DNA of 64,000 bases from Sporosarcina sp. FSL W7-1349 (GTDB lineage: Bacteria; Bacillota; Bacilli; Bacillales_A; Planococcaceae). Location: the NCBI RefSeq assembly GCF_038003045.1, contig NZ_JBBOOK010000002.1, positions 496,001 through 560,000 of the forward strand, written 5' to 3'. Under the pieces are notes generated by a model that saw nothing but the letters and a program-made list of their open reading frames with translations, had not been told where the DNA came from and made no database searches. The position numbers and the translations under genes were made by a program. Of this stretch, positions 17,820 through 26,255 are shown piece by piece. The stretch's first letter is position 1; the number at the start of each line of letters is the position of its first letter.

Positions 17820-19148
17820 TCACACCTTTACACGATTAAATCGATTTTCCGGCCGCTCCAAACCTAGATGATCCCGGAATGTATTTCCGCTATAGTCCGT
17901 TCGGAAAATCCCTTTCTGTTGTAAACGCGGAATCACCAAATCGATAAATTTATCAAGTCCGCCCGGCAAGTATGGCGGGCATAGATTAAATCCATCCGCC
18001 GCTTCCTCTACAAACCACATTTCAATCAAATCGGCAACTTTATCCGCTCCGCCCACGACGAACAAATGGCCACGGACAGCAGAAGTGAAGAAGTAGAATA
18101 AGTCCTTAATGGTGATGTCCTCTGTTCCAATAGCTGCACTTGTTAATTTGAGCCACTTCTCGCCTTGCTTTGTGCCGACTAAATTCGGTACAGCATCTAG
18201 AATGTCATGTTGGCTAAAATCATAACCAATCCTTTCAGAGAGTGCTGTCAAATCGAAATCTGTGACGAGTAATTCATTTAATTGGTTATATTTCTGAATG
18301 GCAGCCTCATCGGTTTCTTCAACAATCGGCACGAGTCCAGGCAAAACCTTTAAATCCTGTTCCTCGCGGCCATACGTCGCCAACTTCGCTTTCACTTCTC
18401 GATAGAATCGTTTCGCTTCTTCGAGATCATTCCCACCTGTAAATACCATATCCGCATACTTGGCAGCCAATTGCTGACTGCGAGGCGAATACCCCGCCGT
18501 GATAAGAGGAACTTGGCCTTGGATGGGACGATGCACATTCAATGGACCACGGACAGAAAAATTTTCACCGACATGATTTAACTCATGAACCTTTGCCGGG
18601 TCCGCAAATTGACCTGTTTTCTTGTTTTTGGGAAGTGAATCATCCTCCCATGTATCCGCCAGGCCTCTTACAATTTCAATAAATTCTTCCGCATAATCAT
18701 AACGTTTTTCATTATCCCAATGCTTATCCCGGCTAAAGTTCAAAGCTGCATTGGGATCCGAACCCGTCACCACGTTCCATGAGGCACGGCCTTTGCTTAA
18801 ATGGTCAAGCGATGTCGTGTAACGAGCCACATTATAAGGTTCCGAATATGTCGTGTTGACTGTCGCTATTAAACCGATCTGCTTCGTGACCGCCGCTATA
18901 TAGGAGATAAGCGTAAACGGCTCTAAACGCGTCATCTGGGAAGGGAAGATATGCTGCATCGATGGTGTGGTCGCTAATCGATCTCCTAAAAAGAAAAAGT
19001 CAAACTTTGCTTTTTCCAACTTTTGAGCCGTTTCCACAATAAAATCAATATCATATGAACCATCCGCTTTCCCTTCAGGTAGTCGCCAGCCAGCGGGGTG
19101 ATAACCTGTACCAAATAAAAAATATCCTAAATGTAATTGTCTATTCAT
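17820..19148 (-). CDS. NtaA/SnaA/DszA-type FMN-dependent monooxygenase
   Basis: Luciferase-like flavin monooxygenase, about 442 residues, of the nitrilotriacetate/dibenzothiophene-sulfone monooxygenase group. The start ATG at 19148 (MNRQLHLGYFLFGTGYHPAGWR) follows GCGAGG; a longer frame reaches back into the aldo/keto reductase gene without support. Family hallmarks are the N-terminal HPAGWR, the FFLGDRLATTPS segment, WNVVTGSDPNAALNF and the C-terminal LPGGLDKFIDLVIPRLQQKG. It needs FMNH2 from a reductase that is not adjacent. In this operon it most likely releases sulfite or oxidises an imported organosulfur compound. Confidence 0.92.
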   Translation of the reverse strand: MNRQLHLGYFLFGTGYHPAGWRLPEGKADGSYDIDFIVETAQKLEKAKFDFFFLGDRLATTPSMQHIFPSQMTRLEPFTLISYIAAVTKQIGLIATVNTTYSEPYNVARYTTSLDHLSKGRASWNVVTGSDPNAALNFSRDKHWDNEKRYDYAEEFIEIVRGLADTWEDDSLPKNKKTGQFADPAKVHELNHVGENFSVRGPLNVHRPIQGQVPLITAGYSPRSQQLAAKYADMVFTGGNDLEEAKRFYREVKAKLATYGREEQDLKVLPGLVPIVEETDEAAIQKYNQLNELLVTDFDLTALSERIGYDFSQHDILDAVPNLVGTKQGEKWLKLTSAAIGTEDITIKDLFYFFTSAVRGHLFVVGGADKVADLIEMWFVEEAADGFNLCPPYLPGGLDKFIDLVIPRLQQKGIFRTDYSGNTFRDHLGLERPENRFNRVKV

Positions 19149-19176
19149 TATCACTATGCCTCGCTTCATGATTTTT

Positions 19177-20148
19177 TTAGATTTGATAAGCATTATTAAT
19201 GAGTTCAAGTTCATCATTGGTTAATCGATGATCCACATATTTCAATGCTTCTTCCAAATGTGATAATTTACTTGCGCCAAGAATCGCAGATGTGACATCT
19301 GGATGATTGGCTACCCAGTTAAACGCAAGTTGCGGCAAGCTCCACCCTATCTGTTTGGCAATGTCATCAAGCGCGTCTACGTATTCAAAAATATGCTTTT
19401 GGGCAATCAATTCTTTTAACTTTACTTCTCCAGCCGCTAATCGCGAATCTTTAGGTGGTGGGTTCGCCGACGAATACTTGCCCGCTAAAATACCACGACC
19501 TAGAGGACTGTAGGCAAGGATGCCGACCTGCTCCGATTTTGCAAACGGCAATATTTCCTGCTCGATTTGACGCGAGATTAAACTATACTCCGCTTGAATG
19601 CTTTCGTAACGGGCAAAATGATGCAAGGCGCTAACGCCATGAGCTTTCGCTACCTGCCACGCAGCAAAGTTTGAACAAGCAATATAACGGATCTTACCTT
19701 GTGAAATTAAATCATCCAGAGCCCGTAACGATTCTTCGAATGTACTGTTAGGGTCAAATCGGTGAACGTGGAGGATATCAATAGTATCTGTTTGTAATCG
19801 TTGTAGACTCGCTTCAACCGCACGAAAAATATGATGTCTACTCTGACCACGATCATTAATGAACGGTCCCATCCGATTATTCAACTTTGTGGAAATGAGA
19901 ACATCTTTCCGTTTCTGTTTGAGAATATTGCCTAGAATGGTTTCAGACTCACCCAATTGATCGAAATTGCCGTTATCCATCCCTCTTCCATAAATATCAG
20001 CTGTATCAACGACGTTAATTCCTAAATCAAGCGCCTTATATAAAATATCTGCTGATGCCTTTTCGTCAATCCAGCGTCCGAACGCCATGGTACCTAGGCT
20101 AACTTTCGAAATCTGCACTCCAGTTCTACCCAGCCTTCGATATTCCAT
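19177..20148 (-). CDS. Aldo/keto reductase
   Basis: NADPH-dependent aldo/keto reductase of the YghZ/Tas-like group, 323 residues. The catalytic tetrad is visible: Asp in VVDTADIYG, Tyr in the same motif, Lys in STKLNNR, and His in LHVHRFDP. The cofactor segment GILAYSPLGRGILAGKY is also present. GGGGTGGAG precedes the ATG. First gene of the six-gene minus-strand operon; likely reduces the aldehyde left after oxidative desulfonation, which is inference from gene context. Confidence 0.92.
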   Translation of the reverse strand: MEYRRLGRTGVQISKVSLGTMAFGRWIDEKASADILYKALDLGINVVDTADIYGRGMDNGNFDQLGESETILGNILKQKRKDVLISTKLNNRMGPFINDRGQSRHHIFRAVEASLQRLQTDTIDILHVHRFDPNSTFEESLRALDDLISQGKIRYIACSNFAAWQVAKAHGVSALHHFARYESIQAEYSLISRQIEQEILPFAKSEQVGILAYSPLGRGILAGKYSSANPPPKDSRLAAGEVKLKELIAQKHIFEYVDALDDIAKQIGWSLPQLAFNWVANHPDVTSAILGASKLSHLEEALKYVDHRLTNDELELINNAYQI

Positions 20149-20459
20149 TCACTCCACCCCTATCAAACTTATAAAACTTATAATGTATACTTGTCTTATC
20201 GGTATTATAAGTATTTTTAATATTATAGCTACTAGAAGTTTTATAGTCAACTACTCTTTTCAACCAAAACACCTTAGAAAACAGGGAGCGTAGATGAAAG
20301 TTGATAATAGTAGGCTCAAAGCGCTTACCTATTAAAGAAGTTCAGCCCGGGTTCAAAATATTATTTGGCAACGGTTGACTGCCTCCGATCCTTTGCACCT
20401 ACACCTTAGCCTTATGGCTTTGAAAGGTATTTCTCGCGATTAATGCGTAAAAAACAAGC
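20149..20459. other. Promoter/leader region of the organosulfur operon
   Basis: No gene is visible. The first 80 bases are AT-rich and hold a dyad (next entry). From about 20300 to 20430 the composition changes to GC-richer, with several short complementary segments, and could be a structured leader or an RNA remnant; it does not match the S-box or T-box consensus that I would expect for a sulfur operon. Confidence 0.4.
20187..20214. promoter_or_regulatory. Dyad upstream of the organosulfur operon
   Basis: ATACTT and AAGTAT bracket a 28-base element 39 bases before the aldo/keto reductase start. Position suits an operator for a sulfur regulator (CymR binds AT-rich ATAC-containing dyads), but identity is a guess. 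Confidence 0.35.
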
Positions 20460-20483
20460 AAAAAAGGACCTCCGCAAAGGTCC
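20460..20483 (-). terminator. Terminator after the rhodanese gene
   Basis: GGGACC/GGTCC-type stem (GGACCT at 20466-20471, AGGTCC at 20478-20483) followed by TTTTTT on the minus strand. Confidence 0.8.
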
Positions 20484-20497
20484 CATCATCTAATTTA

Positions 20498-20794
20498 TTA
20501 TTCTGTTGTGCCCTTCCAATCAAGCATGCCGCCCACCATATTCGTCACGTCGTAGCCTTCATCGGCCATAATTTCTTGTGCGCGACCGCTACGACCGCCC
20601 GAACGGCAAACGAGGATATACGGCGTAGACTCTTCCAATTCCCGCATTTTCAGCGGAATGTCACCTAACGGGATATGCACCGCTCCCGGGATTTTCCCCG
20701 CAGCGACTTCATCAGCTTCCCGTACGTCGATCAAATGAAGCTGTTCACCGTTTTCCAAACGTTCTTGCACTTCTGCAGCTGTAATTTCCTTCAT
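20498..20794 (-). CDS. Single-domain rhodanese-like protein
   Basis: Small cytoplasmic sulfurtransferase, 98 residues, one rhodanese domain. The active-site loop is CRSGGRS with the catalytic Cys at residue 63; the front motif LIDVREADEVAAGKIPGAVHIP is intact. Such proteins carry persulfide sulfur in Firmicutes. GGGAGG lies upstream of the ATG. Monocistronic, with its own terminator. Confidence 0.93.
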   Translation of the reverse strand: MKEITAAEVQERLENGEQLHLIDVREADEVAAGKIPGAVHIPLGDIPLKMRELEESTPYILVCRSGGRSGRAQEIMADEGYDVTNMVGGMLDWKGTTE

Positions 20795-20943
20795 TCCAAA
20801 AAGCCTCCCTACATTCGGTCATAGACCTATCATAGCGAGCCAATCGGGTTTCGTCTACTCTTCCAAACCGAAGTTGGGAGTTTTGGTTTTCCGGCGTTTA
20901 TTCAGGAATTCGGCACTGTCCCATACCCAGCTCCGTATAGCTT

Positions 20944-20986
20944 ACAGAACGTCCACGATGCGCAACGCTTTCCGTGGACGTTCTGT
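20944..20986. terminator. Hairpin between rhodanese and cupin genes
   Basis: 14-bp perfect stem ACAGAACGTCCACG/CGTGGACGTTCTGT with a 15-base loop. T-rich on the plus-strand side only, although the gene it follows (cupin) runs on the minus strand. Could be a weak terminator or a stable RNA structure. Confidence 0.45.
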
Positions 20987-21004
20987 TTTTGAATCTGCTG
21001 ACCC

Positions 21005-21595
21005 TCATTCATCCTCCATGGCGTCCGCTTTCGTCCGATGGACTGTGCCATACGGGTGCTCAGGCGGGGCATAGATAGTGTAGAGTTTCAACGGAGTATG
21101 ACCCGTATTGATCAAATTATGCCATGTGCCCGCTGGTACCATGATGGCATCGTCATCGCGTACAGGCACCTCAAAATTCAATCGATCTTTCGCATCTCCC
21201 ATTTGCACAAGGCCTTGCCCCTCTTCCACCCGCAAAAATTGATCCACCGTAGGATGAACTTCCAGACCAATGTCTTCCCCGACTCCGATGCTCATTACGG
21301 TCACTTGCAGATGATCTCCTGTCCAGATCGCCGTGCGGAATGTATCATTCACCCTTGCCGCCTCATTGATATTGATGACGAACGGCTGCTTTCCACGGTC
21401 CTGTAACATAATTCCATGCCCGGCAACCGGCTGCTGCCCGACCGGAAAATGCGGGATGACACACCGGTGATAATGGTGTGGACACCAATACGGAACGAAA
21501 TAGATAGACCCCAATCCTTTCAAAGTTGATCGTATTAGCATATGCCGAAGGTGGCGTAATGACCACAGTTTGCCGGATTGTATGAGGACGGTCAC
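21005..21595 (-). CDS. Cupin-domain protein
   Basis: Small protein with a cupin barrel (about residues 85-180). Metal-site motif 1 appears as GEDIGLEVHPTVDQFLRVEEG and motif 2 as PAGTWHNLINTG, so at least two His and a Glu are available for a metal; specific activity is unknown. The Cys/His-rich N-terminus (YWCPHHYHRC) is notable and occurs in related Bacillales proteins. The GTG start overlaps the stop of the upstream GGDEF gene in GTGA and lacks a strong ribosome site, so translation may be coupled; an ATG at 21541 is the alternative. Confidence 0.8.
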   Translation of the reverse strand: MTVLIQSGKLWSLRHLRHMLIRSTLKGLGSIYFVPYWCPHHYHRCVIPHFPVGQQPVAGHGIMLQDRGKQPFVININEAARVNDTFRTAIWTGDHLQVTVMSIGVGEDIGLEVHPTVDQFLRVEEGQGLVQMGDAKDRLNFEVPVRDDDAIMVPAGTWHNLINTGHTPLKLYTIYAPPEHPYGTVHRTKADAMEDE

Positions 21596-22848
21596 CTTGT
21601 AAAGTGGTTTTTTCTTTCCCGTTTTACTCGATACATCGCATGATCGGCATTTTGGATGAGCGATGCCATGTCTTTTCCATCATCGGGATACACACTGATT
21701 CCGATGCTGCTTTTCACTTGGAACGACTGCCCTTTCAACTGGAACGGTTCCTGGAAGGCCTTCATAATCCGGTTCATCTTTTCTTCTACGTCATTATAGT
21801 TGTCGATATTTTCAGTAATCAAAAGAAATTCATCGCCTCCATAGCGGTAGATGAAATCCCCTACACCGGCACAACTCCGCAAAAGAGAAGCCGTCTTTTG
21901 GAGTATCCGGTCCCCGACTTCATGACCTAGGCGATCATTGATCTCCTTAAAATTATCCAGATCGATAAACAGCACGGCGACTTTCCGGTCCCCGGCCAGA
22001 TTTTCCATCTGCGCTAACTTATGATGAAGCGATCTTCGGTTCGGCAAGTCCGTGAGCAAATCATAGTTCGCTTGATAATGAACGACTTTTTCAAGTTCTT
22101 TTCTTTCCGAAATATCATGCGCAATTGTCGATAAGAACTCGACAACGCCCTCTTGAGATTTATGGGCCACAATGATTTGGGATACAGGGATTTCGTTTTC
22201 ATCCTTATCGAGGATCACGGATTCCCCTTTCCAAAATCCTTTTTCAATTGCAGTTGGAATTCCCTTGCTTTTTATAATACCTGTCTCCCACACGAGGTTT
22301 GATTTGCCCCTGATGGCGTCCTCCTCATGAATCCCCATGATTTTACGGGCGGCCGGGTTATAATACAAGCCATTCCCCGAAATGTCCAACGTGGCAATAA
22401 AGTCGGGAGAAGCTTCCATTATATCTAACAGTTGCTGCTGTCTGCGTTCATACTGTTTTCGTAACGTAATATCCCGATCGATCCCCCGGTAACCGACGCA
22501 ATTTCCTTCTTCATCCAAGATCGGAGAACCGCTCGTTTCTAATATTACTTCATGGCCAGCCCGGTGAAGATTGATGTTTTCGAGGCTTTTGATCGGCAAT
22601 CGGTTTGCGACATGATATTCAAATATCGGGGCGATCCGCTTCCCTTCCGACTCCTCCATCAGATAGAAAGGAGTTTTCCCGATGACCTCGGCCGGTGTAT
22701 ATCCCAATATGTCTTGGATACGGGGACTTGCGTACGTATAAATGCCATTTCCATCCACTTCCCAGATCCAGTCGCTGACATGTTCCACCAACATGCGATA
22801 TCTGTCTTCATCCGTCCCTATTTGCTCGATCGGTTCTTTCATATTCAT
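21592..22848 (-). CDS. PAS-PAS-GGDEF diguanylate cyclase
   Basis: Soluble sensor diguanylate cyclase, 418 residues from the ATG at 22848 (AGAGG upstream). Two PAS domains lie at about 15-135 and 140-255, each followed by a PAC-like tail (GYRGIDRDITLRK, FLSTIAHDISERK). The GGDEF domain (about 260-418) has an intact RYGGDEF active site. An RxxD product-inhibition site is not evident at the usual place, so feedback inhibition may be absent. Overlaps the cupin gene by four bases. Confidence 0.93.
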   Translation of the reverse strand: MNMKEPIEQIGTDEDRYRMLVEHVSDWIWEVDGNGIYTYASPRIQDILGYTPAEVIGKTPFYLMEESEGKRIAPIFEYHVANRLPIKSLENINLHRAGHEVILETSGSPILDEEGNCVGYRGIDRDITLRKQYERRQQQLLDIMEASPDFIATLDISGNGLYYNPAARKIMGIHEEDAIRGKSNLVWETGIIKSKGIPTAIEKGFWKGESVILDKDENEIPVSQIIVAHKSQEGVVEFLSTIAHDISERKELEKVVHYQANYDLLTDLPNRRSLHHKLAQMENLAGDRKVAVLFIDLDNFKEINDRLGHEVGDRILQKTASLLRSCAGVGDFIYRYGGDEFLLITENIDNYNDVEEKMNRIMKAFQEPFQLKGQSFQVKSSIGISVYPDDGKDMASLIQNADHAMYRVKRERKNHFTR

Positions 22849-23072
22849 ACCATCCTCTGATGATTTCTGTAATTTTGGTTTGATTATATCAAATGTAAGA
22901 TAGATTAGAAATACAATTTTCACCAAATAACAGATCGAAAGGCATGGCAACAATATTAAAATTATTTTTATATAATAGCCTAAAGAACCGCATTAGATTC
23001 ACCAGAATTCACCCCCTCTTCATCTCCCTCATATACTTGTAGAATAGGAATTCGTGCTGAGGGGGCGATACA

Positions 23073-23615
23073 ATGCTGACGGTCTTGATCATCGGCGTAG
23101 CTGCGAATCTTGATAATTTGGGGATCAGTGTGGCGTACGGGTTGCGCTCCAACCGGATTCCGTTCCTATATAATCTTGTCATTTCGTTAATATCCATGGG
23201 GTGTGCTTACCTTTCCATGACGGCGGGCAGTTGGCTTGCGGAATACTTTTCCGCCTTCCTTGCAAATGTGCTCGGTGGCATTTTGCTGATTGGCCTGGGT
23301 GCCTGGATCCTTCTCAAGAAATCGATTGCGCCCTTTTCTCCGAAGGGAGAGGGATTGGGAACGATTCAATGGAAAGAATCGATTGTTCTAGGATTCATTC
23401 TTTCCCTCAATTGCCTCTCCATCGGGTTCGGGGCAGGGGTTACCGGCATGCCGCCCTTCGTCACGTCATTTGTGATCGGCCTCTTCTCTTTTATTTCTAT
23501 TTCAATCGGCGTCAGCCTTGGAAAAACAATTGGCCACACGTGGTTCGGCAAGCGCGCGGAACGCATCGGCGGAATTCTGTTAATATTCATCGGCATCGTG
23601 GAAGCACTCTCTTAG
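23073..23615 (+). CDS. ytaF: Sporulation membrane protein YtaF (MntP-related)
   Basis: Six-helix integral membrane protein of the YtaF/MntP family, 180 residues. Two copies of the family's conserved polar-in-membrane motif are seen: ANLDNLGISVAYGL in helix 1 and LNCLSIGFGAGVTG in helix 4. Related MntP proteins export manganese; YtaF itself is a sporulation gene of undefined role. GAGGGGGCG lies before the ATG. Downstream at 23633-23650 is a GGTACCAGGCAC motif of the REP type often found between Bacillus genes. Confidence 0.88.
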   Translation: MLTVLIIGVAANLDNLGISVAYGLRSNRIPFLYNLVISLISMGCAYLSMTAGSWLAEYFSAFLANVLGGILLIGLGAWILLKKSIAPFSPKGEGLGTIQWKESIVLGFILSLNCLSIGFGAGVTGMPPFVTSFVIGLFSFISISIGVSLGKTIGHTWFGKRAERIGGILLIFIGIVEALS

Positions 23616-23754
23616 ATGCTTGGCATCTCAAAATCGGTACCAGGCACTTTCTCTCACCCTCTCTCCCACCAGCGCGGTCTACCATGGTACACTAAGCTCA
23701 ACGCTTTCTCTTGAAACTAGTAACTTGAGCGCACGGATAGAAGGAGACATCCGC

Positions 23755-24714
23755 ATGAAGCAGAAGTGGACACTGACGGGACCGAAGTTAATCGCCTTTG
23801 CTGTGTTCCTGTTTTTAATTTATATAAATTATGGAAACTGGCAGGAGCACCGGGCATTCATGGATGAAGCAGAACAGCATCCGATGGAAAAGCGGGTCGT
23901 CCAAAAATATGTCGTCCTTGATCTGTTGGAAGGTCCCCGGTACTCTTTCCAATTGGACGCCATCCCGAAAAGCAGGGTGCCGAAACCAGCCAACTCTTCT
24001 CTGATCGGCGTCGATCGGGAGCAATATGAGCAGGTGGAAGTCGGAGATACAATTACGGGGTATGCGGTAGAGGGAAAATTCTATACGGATACACTGCTGC
24101 AGGAAGAAGAGATGTGGTTCTACCTGTTGCTGGCCCTATTCAGCCTCTATCCAATCGGCTACATCCTGTATGTCCTCCTGAAAATCAAACCTTTCCGGCA
24201 ACTGTTCGAACGGCCCGCCATCCGAAAGTTTGTCAATGCAATCGGAAATGTCTCCCTGACTTTTCTTTTCTACGGAGTCCTCGCCGTCCTCCTTCTATTT
24301 GGGGGAATCGAATGGAAAGACGCCTTAGCCAATGGCTATGAAAAGTTTTTCGGGGAATCCCACACAAAGACGACCGCGCTCGTCATCGATCGGGGAATCG
24401 ATCATAACCCGTCCTTGTATGGAGACCATGAATATTACCTGACACTCATGTACAAGCCGAACAGCCAGGAGAACCTCTTTGTCGCCAAAGGGGTCACCTG
24501 GCATACGTATAATAAATACCAAGACGAAATGCCAATCGTTTACAACACCCAAAATCCGTATCAGGTATTCGCGCAGGAAATGGATTTCATGGATATCTTC
24601 TATATATCACTGACCGATACCGTCACGATCATGGTCGTTTCCCTGATCTTAACAATCCTCCTGAGCGTGCTTCCTTATTTATTGTGGAAGCGGAAGAAAA
24701 GGAAGAACAAATAA
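23755..24714 (+). CDS. Membrane protein of unknown function
   Basis: Unrecognised protein, 319 residues from the ATG at 23755 (AAGGAGA 7 bases upstream; a longer frame has no ribosome site). Topology: helix at about 10-26, an extracytoplasmic or cytosolic beta-rich domain (30-115), a helix pair at 120-140 and 170-190, a second beta-rich domain (205-280, TTALVIDRGIDHNPSLYGDH) and a final helix at about 290-312. The two beta-rich parts resemble each other loosely and recall the DUF3592 layout. Ends KKRKKRKNK. Followed by a terminator that is now split by an insertion sequence. Confidence 0.75.
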   Translation: MKQKWTLTGPKLIAFAVFLFLIYINYGNWQEHRAFMDEAEQHPMEKRVVQKYVVLDLLEGPRYSFQLDAIPKSRVPKPANSSLIGVDREQYEQVEVGDTITGYAVEGKFYTDTLLQEEEMWFYLLLALFSLYPIGYILYVLLKIKPFRQLFERPAIRKFVNAIGNVSLTFLFYGVLAVLLLFGGIEWKDALANGYEKFFGESHTKTTALVIDRGIDHNPSLYGDHEYYLTLMYKPNSQENLFVAKGVTWHTYNKYQDEMPIVYNTQNPYQVFAQEMDFMDIFYISLTDTVTIMVVSLILTILLSVLPYLLWKRKKRKNK

Positions 24715-24754
24715 CGAGACATACAGAAACAGCCCTTCCCCATTAATTGAACTG

Positions 24755-24806
24755 AACCCCAAATGGTAGACACTTTTAAAAAAGTGACCCCATTTGGGGT
24801 TTTTTC
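24755..24806 (+). terminator. Terminator-like hairpin inside the IS left end
   Basis: AACCCCAAATGG pairs with CCATTTGGGGTT, followed by TTTTT, between the left terminal repeat and orfA. Would block read-through into the transposase. Confidence 0.75.
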
Positions 24807-24858
24807 TGTCTAAAAGCCTAAGTATACTAAAATGACTATCCTGACAGGAGTGTTTTCA

Positions 24859-25278
24859 ATGAGTAAAATAATCTTCAATGAACACCAACGTAGAATATTA
24901 GAAGCTAATCCTAATGTGAAATCAGTTTCTGATCGTTCGATCCAATACAATCCCGAATTCAAATTGTTAGCTGTCAAAGAGAATCAGGGCGGTAAAGGTC
25001 CTTCTCAAATTTTTATTGAAAATGGATTTGACTTAGAAATGATTGGTACGAAGAAAGCTAAAGAATCTCTTAGTCGTTGGAGAAGAACCTATAAGCTTCA
25101 CGGTGAAGAGGGATTTTTTGAGGAACGCCGTGGAAAAGGAAGTACTGGACGTCCATCAACTAAAGGATTATCTCCTGAGAAAAAACTTGAAAAAGCTGAA
25201 GCACGAATTAAATATCTTGAAGCTGAGGTCGAGTTGTTAAAAAAGCTAGAAGAACTAGAAAGGCAGGCGAAGAAGTAA
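24859..25278 (+). CDS. IS3-family transposase OrfA
   Basis: Helix-turn-helix DNA-binding half of the transposase, 139 residues from the ATG at 24859 (ACAGGAG upstream). The region YNPEFKLLAVKENQGGKGPSQ resembles the HTH_Tnp_1 fold, and the C-terminal LEKAEARIKYLEAEVELLKKLEEL is the IS3 leucine-zipper. Near its end at 25239-25245 is the slippery heptamer A-AAA-AAG for -1 programmed frameshifting into OrfB. Confidence 0.93.
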   Translation: MSKIIFNEHQRRILEANPNVKSVSDRSIQYNPEFKLLAVKENQGGKGPSQIFIENGFDLEMIGTKKAKESLSRWRRTYKLHGEEGFFEERRGKGSTGRPSTKGLSPEKKLEKAEARIKYLEAEVELLKKLEELERQAKK

Positions 25279-25316
25279 TACTGACATCAGCTGAGAAATA
25301 TCAGGTTATTAATGAA

Positions 25317-26186
25317 GTGATTCGCAAGTTTCAATTAAAGGGATTCACAGCGCACCTGTGCAGAGTGGCAAAAGTACATCGAAGTGGTTACTATGCATGG
25401 CTAGAAAAATCGGAGAGTCATGCCGTCCGCGAGGAAAACGACTATCAAGATTACCTGTTACTTAAATGTGTTTATGATGCATTCAAAGGGAAAATCGGCT
25501 ATCGAGGCCTCTATATGACGCTAGAGGGATTACTGGAGACCCCTATGAATCATAAGAAGATCCTTCGTTTAATGCGTAAGTTTAATCTCTTTACCAAAAT
25601 ACGAAGAAAAAATCCTTATAGAAATATAGCTCAGGCTACTCAAGAACACCGTACGGTGCCAAACCACTTGAATCGACAATTCACTCAAGATGAACCAGGC
25701 AAAATCTTCGTCACAGACATTACTTATCTCCAAATGAAAACTGGACAAACTGCTTATCTTTCCTGTGTAAAGGATATAGCTAGCCGTGAAATAATCGCTT
25801 ATGAACTTTCAGTAAGCTTAAGTATGGGTATTGTATATCGAACCTTACGTAAGCTTAAGGAAGCATTAGACGGAAATGTCCATCCAGAAGCAATGATTCA
25901 TTCTGATCAAGGTTTTCACTATACACACCCAGAATACCAAGCACGTGTGAAAGCAATGCAACTCACACAGTCCATGTCCCGAAGGGGGAATTGTTTGGAC
26001 AACGCACCTATCGAATCATTTTTTGGTCATTTTAAGGACGATGTAGACTACAAGGAAGCATCCAGTCTGTTAGAGCTGAAAATAATGATAGATGAATATA
26101 TGGGTCACTACAACTGCACACGCAAACAATGGGATTTAAAAAAGATGACTCCGGAACAATACCGAAGTCATCTCTTAGCTGCCTAG
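25317..26186 (+). CDS. IS3-family transposase OrfB (DDE integrase half)
   Basis: Catalytic half with an rve integrase core. The HTH_21 region IGYRGLYMTLEG precedes the triad: first Asp in FVTDITYLQ, second Asp in MIHSDQGFHY, and Glu in CLDNAPIESFFGHFK. In the working element it is made mainly as an OrfAB fusion: the orfB frame is open back to 25227, past the heptamer at 25239-25245. The GTG at 25317 is only a nominal start. Confidence 0.95.
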   Translation: MIRKFQLKGFTAHLCRVAKVHRSGYYAWLEKSESHAVREENDYQDYLLLKCVYDAFKGKIGYRGLYMTLEGLLETPMNHKKILRLMRKFNLFTKIRRKNPYRNIAQATQEHRTVPNHLNRQFTQDEPGKIFVTDITYLQMKTGQTAYLSCVKDIASREIIAYELSVSLSMGIVYRTLRKLKEALDGNVHPEAMIHSDQGFHYTHPEYQARVKAMQLTQSMSRRGNCLDNAPIESFFGHFKDDVDYKEASSLLELKIMIDEYMGHYNCTRKQWDLKKMTPEQYRSHLLAA

Positions 26187-26255
26187 ATTAAAACGTCGTT
26201 TTTTTAAACTGTCCATTATATGGGGCTCAGTTCAAATCCTAGGGAAGGGCTGTTT

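Larger units (their letters stand above)
24748..26234 (+). mobile_element. IS3-family insertion sequence (IS150-like), intact
   Basis: 1487 bp. Imperfect terminal repeats TGAACTGAACCCCA at the left and TGAACTGAGCCCCA (as read inward) at the right; a 3-bp target duplication AAT (24745-24747 and 26235-26237). Contains orfA and orfB with a -1 frameshift signal and a complete DDE catalytic triad, so it may be active. An outward-protecting terminator hairpin lies inside the left end. Confidence 0.95.
24727..26255. terminator. Bidirectional terminator split by an insertion sequence
   Basis: AAACAGCCCTTCCC (24727-24740) and GGGAAGGGCTGTTT (26242-26255) are a perfect 14-bp inverted repeat that must once have been a terminator hairpin for the convergent membrane-protein gene and fni. 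The insertion sequence sits in its loop. Confidence 0.85.

Noticed and set aside
20300..20430. Possible SAM (S-box) or T-box riboswitch before the sulfur operon
   Set aside because: The S-box core signatures and the T-box AAGGGTGG...ACCGCG are not present in either orientation.
24100..24400. Overlapping frames inside the membrane-protein gene
   Set aside because: No ribosome sites; all are shadows of the 319-residue gene.
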